DNA of 64,000 nt from Homarus americanus (lineage: Eukaryota; Arthropoda; Malacostraca; Decapoda; Nephropidae). Positions 13,122 through 24,051 of the stretch are shown here, piece by piece. Positions within the stretch are counted from its first letter, which is position 1. Each line of letters opens with the position of its first letter. Both the position numbers and the translations under genes were made by a program. A model generated the notes under the pieces. That model was not told the origin of the DNA, did no database searches, and saw only the letters and a program-made list of their open reading frames with translations. The stretch covers positions 7,601,065 through 7,665,064 of the forward strand of contig NW_024725489.1 in NCBI RefSeq assembly GCF_018991925.1. The letters run 5' to 3'.

Positions 13122-13495
13122 TCTATGTCTGTCTTTGATACCCTCAAAATGTTCTACACTACTGAGGGTATACGCAAACATTTGTTATCTTGAAAATAGG
13201 TTCTTATTCTCGTACGGGAGACAAATACAGAGGAACAAATAGACTGGCTTCCATACCATAAGGACTGGCGATCTCAACCCTCCGTATCACTCGGCACTGG
13301 CATGCACAGGTGCCAGCGTTCACAAGTTGAATAAATAATATGTAAATATGATAATACATATACATAACATGGTGCATAATAAATGGAAACATTACATAGG
13401 ATTAATACATGTTCTGTAATACTTTACTATACATAATTAATAGAGTAATATAAGAATACACAGCTTAAGGTACTACTTCGTGTCCATATTATAAA
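13122..13495 (-). repeat. Gypsy-1 3' LTR
   Basis: 374 bp, preceded on the minus strand by a polypurine tract (13496-13508, GGGGGGAGGGAGG). The first base pair TG expected at the LTR start is changed (reads TT at 13494-13495). Confidence 0.9.
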
Positions 13496-13508
13496 CCTCC
13501 CTCCCCCC
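13496..13508 (-). promoter_or_regulatory. Gypsy-1 polypurine tract
   Basis: Minus-strand GGGGGGAGGGAGG adjoining the 3' LTR, the usual primer site for plus-strand DNA synthesis. Confidence 0.8.
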
Positions 13509-14134
13509 TACACGCTCATAGTTTCATCTTGAGCGGACCTTTTGTTTCTGAGTCGCTCGGACCTGGAGAGTACCGGGGCAGAAACACAAGGTGGAGATGG
13601 ATTTACTGTAAAGACATCAACATTAGGGGACTCTACTGGGGAAGGGTCAACACTAGGCAGCTCCACAGGTCCGAGGAAACGACGGTTCCTCCACCATACT
13701 CTACCACTAGGAAGACGCACTTGGTTGTCCCTGGACCGGCCAGTACCCATGACAACCCCAACCTTGTCCCAGCAGTGAGATACCGGATCTTGAATCCTGA
13801 CCTGCTGACCGATACTCAACCTGGGAAGGGGGCGGGCATGACAGTCGTACCGAGCAGTGACATCTGCGGCTCGTTCTGCTGCACGGCGGTCACATTCTTC
13901 AGTCTTGGCTTGCCATTCTTGAGAAAAAGATTTCGGGTGGGCAGGAACACAAGACCTGAGATGATGTCCATATAGAACCTGGGCTGGGGAGTGTCCGGTG
14001 AAGTTCGGGGTGTTGCGTAACTCTAACAAATCTCGATCGAAGTCCTCGCAGTCGATATTTCCTGAGGGTGACACCTTAAGGATCAGGTGTTTAACAGTCT
14101 TGACTGCAGCTTCAGCGTGTCCATTCGCCTGGGG
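13508..14134 (-). pseudogene. Gypsy-1 integrase C-terminal part
   Basis: Reads from the catalytic glutamate region (HAEAAVK, just past the nonsense codon) through RNTPNFTGHSPAQVLYG and a GQQVRIQD...W chromodomain-like/SH3-type tail, ending at 13508 next to the PPT. It is separated from the integrase core by an in-frame TAA at 14135-14137, where a Tyr is expected (SPH*PQANG). Confidence 0.8.
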
Positions 14135-14812
14135 TTAGTGGGGCGAGGTCACGACATGACGGACTCCCCAACGGTCCATGAAGTCCCGGAACTCGTGGCT
14201 GATGAACTGGGGTCCTCCATCAGTCCTGAGACGGAGGGAAACACCAACTTCTCTGAAATAATATCTGAAATTCCGGATGGTAGCAGTAGCCGTTGTATCA
14301 CTACCACAGGGGACGACCACAGGCCATCCAAACAATCGGTTGGCAATGACGAGGAAGGACTTCCTTGTCGCTGCAAAGAAGTCGGCCGACACAGACTCGA
14401 AGGGTCTTGAAGGGTTATCGTCGCACATTAAAGGTTCCTGTTGCTGGCTGGGTTGCAGAATCTGGCACGGCTCACAGGCACGGACGGTACTTGCAATGTC
14501 CGCGTCGATTCCGGGCCAAAATACAGTCTGCTTCGCCCGTCGCTTGGTGGCCTCCACTCCTCTATGGCTGCCGTGAAGGCAGGTCAAGGTACGGCAGTGT
14601 AGGGCAGCAGGAATGACTACTCGTGGACCATACAAGACGAGGTCTCCGTCACAATACCCATAGAGGTCCTCGCGTATCTTCCAGTACGGGAGTAGCGATT
14701 TGAAGGTCGTAACGGTTAGATGGAAATCCCTGGGACACACTGTCGACGAGCCGGATGTAGGAAGGGTCGGCACGGGCTGCGGTGCGGAGATCTTCAAGGG
14801 TCTTGTCTGCAT
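14135..14812 (-). pseudogene. Gypsy-1 integrase core
   Basis: Contains the HHCC zinc-binding part (HGSH...CEPC), then SADFF (first catalytic D) and TDGGPQF (second D). It ends at the nonsense codon before the third catalytic residue. It would insert the cDNA into the genome. A frameshift near 14715 separates it from the upstream linker. Confidence 0.85.
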
Positions 14813-15047
14813 CCGGTGCTGTAGACTCTTCTGATGTGAAGACAGCCTTCAATGAGACTACTGACTTGAGGGATGCGGCAGCTGTAGAACACAACATCTC
14901 GTCCTCTGGGGTGGGGCGACTAACAGAGGCGCGGGACAGAGCATCCGGGATGCACAGCACCTTACCCGCACTCCACACAGCCGTGAAGAGATAAGGCGAG
15001 AGCTTCTCTTTCAAACGTTGAAGGCGAGGATTCTCTACTGCATCCAA
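14649..15047 (-). pseudogene. Gypsy-1 RNase H end and linker
   Basis: Begins with the end of RNase H (DALSRA motif in GKVLCIPDALSRA) and a variable linker to the integrase. It is in a different frame from the RT/RNase H body because of an indel near 15050. Confidence 0.75.
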
Positions 15048-15960
15048 AGAGTAGTGATTGATAATTAATAGGTAAAAGAGGGCGATGATCCGTGAAGAGG
15101 GTGAAGTGCTGAAGTTCTATCAGGTAGAAGCGGCACTTCGCCATCGCCCAGACAACAGCCAACATCTCCAGCTCAATCGTGGCATATCGGGTCTCGGCGT
15201 CCGTCAGGAACCGGGATCCACACTGAATTAAGCAGAGTTGTCCACCGCCATGATCCTGCAGAAGGGCGTAACCAACACCGTAGAGTCTGGAGGCGTCAGT
15301 CTGGAGGACGGTGGGTAGGGCTGGGTCGTAACAGGCGAGGACAGTTGGACTTAAGAGGGCCTGCTTGACTCGCTGGAAGGCCTCTTGATGATCTGGGGTC
15401 CACAGGAATGTCCTCCTGGGGCTCAGCAGGGGAGGTAACGGCTGGGCTGCGGCGGAGATGTCAGGTGAAAATTCAGCCAGCTGATTGACCAGACCCAAAA
15501 GAGAACGGAGGTCTGTCAGGTTGGCAGGGGTTGGAAAATCCCTGATTCCACTTAATTTCTCCGGGTCAGCTGTGATACCTGATGCTGAGAGAGTGTACCC
15601 ACAGAAGTTCACTGATGGTGCGGCGACTACAAACTTGTCAGCGTTGAGGGTAATCCCGTACTTTCGACATCTGGTGAGAACTTCATATATTCGGGAGAGG
15701 TGGGCACAGTAGTCTTCGTCATGGAGTAAAATATCATTAACCACCTTGACACAATTCGTGACTCCTTGAAGAGCCGCATCACCACGTTGACAGAATGCAT
15801 CGCCCGTAGCGGCAAATCCCATGGGGCCTCTGCAATACTGATATCTTCCATATGGTGTGATGAATGTAGTCAAATGCTGGTCTTCTTCGGCCAACTTGAT
15901 CTGCCAATAACCACATAAGGCGTCCATCGTTGTAAAAAAACTTCGCCTTCGGGTCCACAT
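14962..15960 (-). pseudogene. Gypsy-1 reverse transcriptase and RNase H
   Basis: Motif A is TTMDALCGYWQIKL, motif B CRGPMGFAATGDAF and motif C VVNDILLHDED. The first Asp of the YxDD box is Asn here (VND instead of VDD), which should abolish polymerisation. RNase H motifs LQTDAS, ATIELEMLAV and LFTDHRPLL follow. A frameshift near 15950 joins it to the upstream frame. Confidence 0.88.
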
Positions 15961-17438
15961 TTCGAACAGCTGTGAAGGGTGTGGGTGAAGGGTGGGCTGG
16001 ACGGGAAACTTGCTGGTTAAGTTTTGACAGATAGGTGGTGATCCATACTCCACCACGAGGTTTGGCGACGGGGACGATAGGGTGGCACCAAGGTGAAGGT
16101 TCGTCTCCGGCCGGCGTGATGATTCCCTGAGCAACCATGGAGTCAAGCTCTTGTCTAACTAGCTCCTTGTAGGCGTGAGGAATCAAACGAGGAGTGTGGA
16201 TGGCAAAAGGTGTGGCACCATCCTTAAGATGAATCTTCATAGGTGGACCCACCATCGGCTTGAGTGGTGTGGAACCCAAAGATTTCTTCGTATCCAACAC
16301 GTCAGCAAACTCCTTGAGAAGGTAAGCTCTTCCATCAGAAGGGGAGGTGTTAGTAGAGATAGGGAGTTCCTTCAACCTGTTGACATGGGTGACCTTTAAA
16401 ATAGGTTTGGAGAATTCCTTGGAAATAATGGCCAACTCTTGACAATGGCCATATGATAAAAGCGGAGTCGGGATCCCATCATGAACATCAATCCTGGCTG
16501 AGCAAGACTGCTTACCAAAGGTAAGAGTAGCCCAGAAAGATCCCAAAGCTGGAGCCATCTTGGAACCATCAGCTGTCAGTTTCGTTGTCTGAGGAGGGGG
16601 CTGTAGGTTGCTCAGGGGTATTCCCAAACTTGCTAAGTGTTGTGGACCAATTACCGAGACGTCAGCACCGGTGTCAGGTAACATCTGAAGACTAGATGAC
16701 AAGTTACCGTGAGAAATGACGACACTGATGTGCTGGGGCGTCGTGTCTGTGGAACAATGTACACGACGGCAGGAACGAATGGGCACGTCTTGATGCTTGC
16801 CAGAAGGAGGGGGCGTGCCAGCACTACCTGAGGATGACTTCTTGGATCCTTGGTGGTGTCCTTTCTGTGTCTTCTTACGACAACATTTGTCATAATGGCC
16901 CACACGACCACAAAGTCTGCACTGAACTTTGCTAGCAGGGCACTTGACTGTGTAAGCCCAGTGACCCTGACGGTCGCAACTTCTGCACACGCTTTGAGCA
17001 GCTGGGCACTGGGAGGCATCATGCTGTCTCGCACAGTTGTTACACAAAGCTGCTGCTGAAGGTGTAGCTGGAGGGTGAGGAGTGGGGTTACCTTGCTGCT
17101 TCTTACCCTTTATGTAGGAAGACACCGCCCTCACCTGGTCAGGTTGTGAACGTAAAGCTGAAGTCGCACACCTGGCGGCCTCGTACGCTCGACATTTTGT
17201 AGCAACATCTTGAAGGGAGGAAGTGGGGTCAAGAGAAATGAGACGCTGAACTAGCTCTTCATCTCGAATACCTGTTAAAATGATTGTCTTGAGTTGTGTC
17301 TCTTCACAAACTTGAGAATTTCCAGGACAAACATCAACTTCCTCTGAACATCTTTTCAGTCTTACAAAAAATGCATCAAAAGATTCTCCATCAAGCTGCT
17401 TACATTGGAGGAGTTCTCTTCTTCTAAGTGCTTTGTTG
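15779..17438 (-). pseudogene. Gypsy-1 gag C-terminus, nucleocapsid, protease, RT start
   Basis: Starts right of the solo-LTR insertion with KALRRRELLQC, continuing the gag frame exactly once the insertion and one TSD are removed. It contains three CCHC-like knuckles (CNNCARQHDASQC, CRSCDRQGHW, CRLCGRVGHYDKC), the protease DTGADVSVIG, and the RT N-terminus (PRLIPHAYKELVRQEL). Capsid plus protease would assemble and mature the particle. Confidence 0.88.
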
Positions 17439-17764
17439 TGTACTGCGCAGCTCATTGTCATTCCTAAAAACCCGTTTTAATTCATATTACGCTACATAAT
17501 ATTCAAATCCACCGCGCTTGTAGAATCTCTGGAGCGTGTTTATCCTCGCGATCCCTCAGTAAGCCCCGCCTTTGTGAAGACAGTTATCAATACGTTGTTT
17601 ATTCCACTTTCTCCTGGGAAGCTCAATCTTGAATTAGTCTGTGTAAATCAACCCAAGTAATTCGCCAGACCTTTGTCAACTGAGGGTCGTCTTTGAATGA
17701 GTAACAGTTAGTTTGTTTGTAATTATGGTCATTGTGTGAGTGGCGATCAATGGCAACTCAGGGG

Positions 17765-17772
17765 TATATAAA
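17765..17772 (+). promoter_or_regulatory. TATA box of LTR A1
   Basis: TATATAAA, 31 bp upstream of the first leader copy, so transcription should begin at about the leader start (17796). Confidence 0.65.
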
Positions 17773-17826
17773 CTCGAGCTGGTGAGGAATCAGCATTCCC
17801 TGACGCTGATTCCCGTTTATCTCCAG

Positions 17827-18031
17827 GTATGTTCTGTGTTTCCTAGCCATTCAGTTAATTCAGTCAATTGTAGTGATTATCAGTGTTCACCAGTGTTCAT
17901 GATTTAACAGTTGAATTGTCATTCACCCAGTGTAGAAGTAATATAACGTAAATGCGTCTGTCGTCTGGACAAGAGAGTTTGTTGGTGTTGTCATGTTTCC
18001 GTTCCCTGACGCTGATTCCCGTTATCTCCAG
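17827..18031 (+). other. Intron-like segment with duplicated leader, LTR A1
   Basis: Leader copy 1 (17796-17826) ends CTCCAG and is followed by GTATGT. Leader copy 2 (18002-18031) ends CTCCAG followed by ATC. The copies are 30/31 identical (one indel). The 205 bp from GTATGT to the end of copy 2 has the form of an intron whose 3' splice site is made of exon-1 sequence. Confidence 0.6.
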
Positions 18032-18516
18032 ATCAAGGGTGGGCTTAATTGAAACCCACCGGTCGCTCGGAGCCGGTGGATACCCAGCAGCAGTCAATAT
18101 AGGAGTGATGGCGCTGATTCGTCATGATTAATCGGCTCTACTCTACCTCGTGGGCCGAGGACCCCAAACCCATCTCGGGTCGGAGTGTAACCGACCACAA
18201 CAACAGTTGTTAGAGGCGCCAGTGCTATACCCTGGGACAGGCCTTGGAATTATGGTCCACAGTGTGGTTGTATGTGTTTTTTTACCAGTGTGTTTTATAA
18301 GAAATAAATCAATGAAGACATGTTATGGTTTCACCCTTCTTTACCCTTATCGATCTGATCAATGGAAAACCTAACCCAATGCCTAGTCCGCTCTGCCCGC
18401 TACCTAACGAGCTACATGCTGTCCAGAGGGGGTCTGGTGGCAGCGACCCTTAGGAATTAAGATTAGAGTTAAGTTATCCCCTTAGATTTAGTGACCCCAG
18501 TCTGGCAGTATAGTTG

Positions 18517-19250
18517 CGCTTCCCCTTAACATGTTCCTGTAACTTGTCATGCACGGCCTCTACAGTCAGAGTTGTCGTAGGAGGCACTTGAAGTGTGTGC
18601 TCGAGAGTACACTGTGTCTCTAAGGACAAGCACATACGAAGCTGTATCATCTGTTTAGGCTGTGGTAAACTTGATAGGTCAACCATTGTTGCATAGTCTT
18701 GCCAACGTCGACGCCATTCCCGAAATATCTGATAAGAAGCGTCAGACTTCAGAGAGGGAGGCGTTTGGGCTGCAGCCTTTGGAGGAATTGTTGAACCGAC
18801 TCTAGTCGTATCAGCATTAGTAGTAGCAGAAGAATCTTGTAGAGTAGATCGTTGTGGGGAGGCTAACATGGAAATCAAGGCTTCAAATCTGGCTTGATCC
18901 TCTCTTCTTCTCAGGTCATCCTCACTTCTACGTATATCTTCTAGTTCTCTGCGTCTTTGTTCATCTTCGTGGCGTCGTCTTTCAGACTCTCTGTACCGAA
19001 TTTCTTCCTCTTCTCTCCTTGCAACATAGGCCTGGCGTCGAGAAGTTTCCATCCACTTAATCAGTTGAAGGAGATCCTTGGACGCAGGCACCGCAGGAGA
19101 GCTTGCTCGCGACGAACGAGGAGATTCTGTGGGGAATTGGGCGTTGTCACTGTGGGGAGCGTGGGGCCTGAGTGTGAGTGGGGAAAGATCTCCCAAACTT
19201 AAACTCATAACCCCATCGTCCAGGGTATCATTTTGATCCCTGTGAGACAT
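18517..19250 (-). pseudogene. Gypsy-1 gag N-terminal part
   Basis: ATG at 19250. A Ser/Pro-rich N-terminus is followed by an Arg/Glu-rich coiled coil (about residues 65-125) and the start of the capsid (YQIFREWRRRWQDYATM). It is cut by the solo LTR at 18516/18513. The usual role is particle assembly and RNA packaging. Confidence 0.85.
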
Positions 19251-19743
19251 GCTGACAGCTTCTGTACTCTATCTGTGCAAGAGACCGGGTCAACCCCTCG
19301 TAATCTATGCACAGAATTACAGAAGTTTAAAGTAATACACAAGAATTTGATATAAAGTGGGCCTGTGAGTATGTGTGTGTGTGTGTATGGCTCACGTAGA
19401 GGCAGCTGGGCGCAAGTCGCAACTGATCTGAAGTTGTCTTACTGCTCGCTGCTCAGTCACCCAATGACCGTGGGCAGGAGGGGATGTACTGCTGGGCAGC
19501 TCCCTCAGTCATCTGACTGCAGTTTGCACAGACAATTCTGATTAAAATACACAACACAGCACTTCACAGAACACTTCACTTCACAGCACAGCACTTTACA
19601 CAGCATAGCACTTCACAACACTGTAAGTCCTGAGGCTTGTAGTCTTGCTGTAAATCCTTGGCGAAGCTGAAGACGCCATTAACCACAGTCCGGCGGGAAG
19701 GCTGAATTCACTCTGAATCTCACTGAGAAATCTCACTGTGCCA
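19251..19743 (-). promoter_or_regulatory. Gypsy-1 leader and primer-binding site
   Basis: 493-bp untranslated leader. The minus-strand sequence immediately after the 5' LTR is TGGCACAGTGAGA (19743-19731), positioned as the tRNA primer-binding site. The tRNA was not identified. Confidence 0.6.
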
Positions 19744-20117
19744 TCTATGTCTGTCTGTGATACCCCCAAAATGTTCTACACTACTGAGGGTATACGCAAA
19801 CACTTGCTATCTTGAAAATAGGTTCTTATTCTCGTACAGGAGACAAATACAGAGGAACAAATAGACTGGCTTCCACACCATAAGGACTAGCGATCTCAAC
19901 CCTCCGTATCACTCCGCTCTGGCATGCACAGATGCCAGCATTCACAAGCTGAATACAGAATATGTAAATATGATAATACATATACATAACATGGTGCATA
20001 ATAAATGGAAACATTACATAGGATTAATACATGTTCTGTAATACTTTACTATACATAATTAATAGAGTATTATAAGAATACACACCTTAAGGTACTGCTT
20101 CGTGTCCATATTATACA
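19744..20117 (-). repeat. Gypsy-1 5' LTR
   Basis: 374 bp, begins TGTATAATATGG on the minus strand next to TSD GTGAC. About 95% identical to the 3' LTR. Confidence 0.92.
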
Positions 20118-20122
20118 GTGAC

Positions 20123-21130
20123 CCAAACCCATCACTAATATCAAGAGCTAGGAATCACTTCGGCAAAGGTTTATCGTTGGATAAAGAAGTAGGAAGAGGA
20201 AGGAAACATGGATAACCGGCATCGAGCTATAGCACCAAGATAAACCGCCACTTCAGAGGACCTGAACATTCAAAACTTTGCAGAAGTCAATCCCTTCAAA
20301 AACGCCATTACTGTACTTGAATAATTGCTAGTGAACGATTCGCCACCGACTGTTAGAAGACGGCTGAATGCATGAAGCTGGCATTTACCATCAGTCACCA
20401 GCTCAGAAAAATCCAAGAGACAGAGAGATAAGAAGCTTCGCCGAACGATACGAGGATGGAGAGCTGGAAGGGTGATTTATCGTTTGAACTTCCCACGGGA
20501 GATTTCACTGCTGGAGGAGGAATAATACAAGGTAAGTATTGCAACTTTACATATAATTTATTTGATATATTGTAAGATTACAACTAGATGCATTATTATT
20601 CATTCGGTGTTAATATCATTATGTATTGGTAATTAGCATAAATTAATTTAAAATATAATTTATTATACAGGGAATTCCTTAGCTACCAACCAGCACACCT
20701 GCTCATTCATAAAAAATAACCCTTTTTTACAACTGCCGCGAGTTTGTTTAGCTTACTACTAGGGAGTTGCCGGATCTCACCATGGGCCTCCAAAATGTAC
20801 ATCGTTACTTCTGATTCTCAACTATACACCTGGCATGTCCAGCATTTTATTATACCTGGACGGCTTTTTTAGTCAATTGACCACATACTGGGGTGATCGT
20901 TCACAACTTGTAATGCTGGGTCCAGTTGTAATGTCGTTATTATATTTGTTACTAACATATATTAATAAGAGATTAAGGTTAGTTTAGGTTAGGTTATGGG
21001 ATACACAACATTACTTTTACAATTTTAGCAAATGAATTTACATAGTTATTGAGATAAGCAACTGTTAAGTGCTTTCGATACGCGCGTGTGTGTGTGTTAA
21101 TGCATCAGTAATCATAAATTCGGGTGTTTA
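20123..21130. other. Unassigned stretch with one strong splice-donor match
   Basis: No open frame. At 20529-20537 the plus strand reads AAG|GTAAGT, a perfect donor, ending a purine-rich non-TE-like stretch from about 20120. It could be a non-coding host exon, with no other support. Confidence 0.3.

Positions 21131-21196
<66 letters not shown>
21131..21196. repeat. (AAT)n microsatellite
   Basis: About 22 AAT units abutting the left end of an LTR-B copy, which seems truncated by it. Confidence 0.95.
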
Positions 21197-21197
<1 letters not shown>

Positions 21198-21429
21198 TAA
21201 GAGCGCTGAATCAAAACTTGGCTTTGATTTGATTTATTTGTTGTTTATTTTTTCCCGTAGGTTTCTTTTTATAGTTAGCTCATTTCAAGTTATTTCATAA
21301 CCTCTGACCTGTGGTAGCGTGGCTCGAGGGTGATGACACATGGGTACCTGTAATTCTGGTATCAAGCAATAGGAAGGAATAACGGTAAAATACTGCAGGT
21401 GAATAATACTCCTAACATACAATAAAATT

Positions 21430-21535
21430 ATAAAATGGTTTATTAAAAGTATAAAATGTTTTATAAAAGTATAAAATGGTTAATTAAAAGTATAAAATTG
21501 TTTATTAAAAGTATAAAATGGTTTATTAAAATGAA
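21430..21535. repeat. 20-bp tandem repeat in LTR B1
   Basis: Five to six units of 'aagtataaaatggtttatta'. The same array in copy B4 (about 39017-39150) has about seven units. Confidence 0.85.
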
Positions 21536-21928
21536 GATAGATTTCATGAACAATTCTAGTAACACTCAACTACAGGGGTCAACTCCCTCGTTTAACTCAT
21601 TTTGTACTGTTGAACTTAGGTGCAGTTTCCACTTACACCATGACTGGGTGAACATGTACACGAACACACCTAATTCTCTCTCACAGCACCTTTGAGCACC
21701 AATACTGCCCGTGGCAAAGACACCAGTTAAGCACCAACCTTACTGCTCAAACAGCACCAGAAATAGTAGCTTTCTTCACCACGCAGTAAGTGGCCCACAC
21801 TCAGACACTTCAGGTGGACACCTACAGGTGTACTCGGAGGAATAACACACCCACCAAATAGCCCTACTGAATAATGGACTCATCCATAACAATGATGGGG
21901 GCTGGCAGTTGTTTGCTTGGCCTGTGAT

Positions 21929-22165
21929 TTTTTTTTTTTTTTTTTTTTTATTGGGCACTCCCCTACACCCTTGTGTAAGGTGAAGCGCAGAAGCGTTTGC
22001 AGCGCCCAACAGGGAAGCATGCTAAGTTCATGCTTGCCTTTATGTCTCATGAGTTAAGGGCATAGAAGCCTGAAGAGTCAGTGGTTTATGTCATCAAGTT
22101 ATTGGAAGCTCCAACAACTTTCCCTGAATACGAATTCGCAACTTTCGACTTACAACAGGTACCTA
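21929..22165 (-). mobile_element. Poly(A) retroposon with 13-bp TSD
   Basis: 237-bp insertion between perfect 13-bp duplications CTTGGCCTGTGAT (21916-21928, 22166-22178). The minus strand ends in AATAAA followed by about 20 A. The empty site is preserved in LTR copy B4. No tRNA-like box A/B or LINE domain was recognised, so it may be a SINE, a truncated LINE or a retrocopied RNA. Confidence 0.85.
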
Positions 22166-22364
22166 CTTGGCCTGTGATGTCACAGTGTGGGCAGTGAACA
22201 TGTCAGGTGAAGACTGGCCAGTTCTCTGGGCCCTAAGGATGGTGGTAAGTTCCTGACGCTCGGGTTTACGGAGTTACCCGAGTTTACGGGCCTTCATCCA
22301 TCTCCCAACTAGTCTGGAGGACGTCCCCAAGCTAAAGACTAGTGGCCTAGACTCCTAGATGAAC

Positions 22365-22561
22365 CTGTGGGTAGAGGGAGTTCCTGTCGTTGACTCACGT
22401 GGTTGACATGAACATCAACATTTCAAAAGGACGTTAAGGGCGTAATAATACTTCACTTAAAACACATCAGTTACGTTACTGTATCACTTGCATATTCAAA
22501 CTTTTAACTAAGTAAAAATCACTTAAAGTGGCGAGTTATAACACGGAAGGAGTGGACATAC
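22365..22561 (-). other. Intron-like segment with duplicated leader, LTR B1
   Basis: Leader copy 1 (22592-22562) ends ACCCACAG, followed by GTATGT. Copy 2 (22395-22365) ends ACCCACAG, followed by GTTC. They are identical at 29 of 31 positions. The leader is unrelated to that of LTR A apart from the CAG end. No TATA box seen. Confidence 0.55.
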
Positions 22562-23380
22562 CTGTGGGTAGAGGGATTTCCTGACGTTGACTAACGCTTC
22601 AAAACGCCCGGGCCCCTCTCGCCCTCCCTAGGTTGCGAATGCCATTCACTCAACTATTTCAATGTACTACGTTACTGTATACTTTGACGTTTGAAACTGA
22701 GACTACGAACTCAGTTTCATTTCCTAAGATACCCTATCAAACTATGCTCTGACTGAGCTATCGATGACAAGAATTAAATTGATATCAAGGTTCAGGATGG
22801 CAGTCCCGGTGGGCGGAGCCTAAGACAAGTAGCATCAGATTACACTTTCAAAGGAAGCTGGCCTGATGGTTCCCTTCAGGTTGATTAATTAATTCCATAA
22901 TTAACATCCTTACAAAAATTTCACTATGAACATCAGGTTCTCTGATATTCATAGGTGAAAAAGAGGTTACTAGTCTCGGTCAACAATTACCGGCATTTCT
23001 ATGGCCGACATCAATGATACCTCATTCTCACTACCGACTCCACCTTGACTCATATTAACAATTACGCTAACAGTAAATACAATTGAAGCTTTCAACATTA
23101 GTCACAATGGACCTTGAATGCTTCATTTGCAATCAGACATCTTTAACTTGACGCAAAGTAAGGGTGTTCTCTTACCAATTCAAATGTACGAATACCCTGT
23201 GCGGAATTTAGGAGTTTCTCCGGTAATGAGACATAGAAAACGAAGGATTCGGATCTGCGGAAGTGGTTAGAGAACGAATGCTTCAACTGGGAGACTCAGA
23301 AGGTTTACAGGTTTTGTGGGCGTGGAGCATAATATGAATTATTAGGTTTTAACAGGCTAGCCGTAATTACGACCATGACA

Positions 23381-24051
23381 AAGCTCCCCCCTTCCCCAAG
23401 ATTCATATTATGCGGCAACGTTCAGAAAAGATGTACAGTATCGTAGCTACCCACACTAAATGATTAATACAAAATATACTTTCCCATACACAAATAATTC
23501 ACATACATTATACCAATAAAAAGAAAATATAATTCCCTACCGGTGGTCTGAAATTGGTCATTAAGAAATGGTAATCTGTTAACATACAAGTAGAATGCGA
23601 CACACCTTCATGAAAGTACTGGGATACATACATCATGACATAATTGGGCCAAAAATAATAATAAATTGGGTTACAGATACAACATACTATACAATAAATC
23701 ATGTTACATATTACAGAATACATCCTAATATATTGGTAGATAAAGTGCACAACCATATATAATTACTTTCAGAACTCAACTTTCAATGTTCATAGACAAC
23801 AGGAAGGTTTCTTTTAGGCGATTGGTCAAATGCTTACAGGACACCCTGAGATTAAACATAGATTTCTCAAGCTAGGATATAGATGACCGGACCCCATCCA
23901 GTCGGAGGAATGATTTGTTTGACTTTGTTCTAAAGAGTCATGTCACACTCACGAGATGAAGCAACATTCGAGGGATTCCGAACGAGCTGGGACATTTGCA
24001 AGAATCCAATGCAAAACGAAACGGTCCTTATGAGAACTCAACCAACCCAAG
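23381..24051 (-). mobile_element. 3' internal region of Gypsy element B1
   Basis: Non-coding 3' end of a Gypsy-2-like element upstream of its PPT. 23770-24040 aligns with 25870-26100. No open frame remains. It is cut at 24051 by the next LTR. Confidence 0.6.

Larger units (their letters stand above)
17439..18512 (+). repeat. Solo LTR, family A (copy A1)
   Basis: 1,074-bp insertion in Gypsy-1 gag, flanked by TSD GTTG (17435-17438, 18513-18516). Removing it and one TSD restores the gag frame. Ends are TGTACTGC and GCAGTATA, an 8-bp inverted repeat with one mismatch. It has a TATA box TATATAAA at 17765-17772, an intron-like segment (17827-18031) and AATAAA at about 18302. Copies at 39485-43025 and 44985-47345 share both ends. 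Confidence 0.9.
13122..20117 (-). mobile_element. Gypsy-1, full-length Ty3/Gypsy element
   Basis: A 6,996-bp minus-strand element flanked by 5-bp TSD GTGAC (13117-13121 and 20118-20122). It has two 374-bp LTRs, a PBS directly after the 5' LTR, a PPT before the 3' LTR, and gag, protease, RT, RNase H and integrase in Ty3/Gypsy order. A solo LTR (17439-18512) splits gag. The two LTRs differ at about 18 of 374 sites (about 5%), so this is a moderately old insertion. The coding region has three frameshifts and one stop and cannot move by itself. Confidence 0.92.
21197..23380 (-). repeat. LTR family B, copy B1 (3' LTR)
   Basis: Minus-strand LTR starting TGTCATGGTC at 23380. Next to it is a PPT (23381-23400, minus GGGGAAGGGGGGAG), so this is a 3' LTR of a minus-oriented Gypsy element. 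Its segments match the disrupted copy B4: 21197-21925 with 38800-39484, 22166-22675 with 43026-43531, and 22676-23376 with 48231-48914. It carries a 237-bp retroposon (21929-22165). The left end is lost in the AAT tract. Confidence 0.8.

Noticed and set aside
18428..18445. TGGTGGCAGCG in LTR A1 matches the 3' end of a tRNA-Leu and looks like a primer-binding site
   Set aside because: It lies about 70 bp inside the TSD-defined end in three copies. For a solo LTR the PBS should be outside, so the match may be chance. A full-length copy would settle it.
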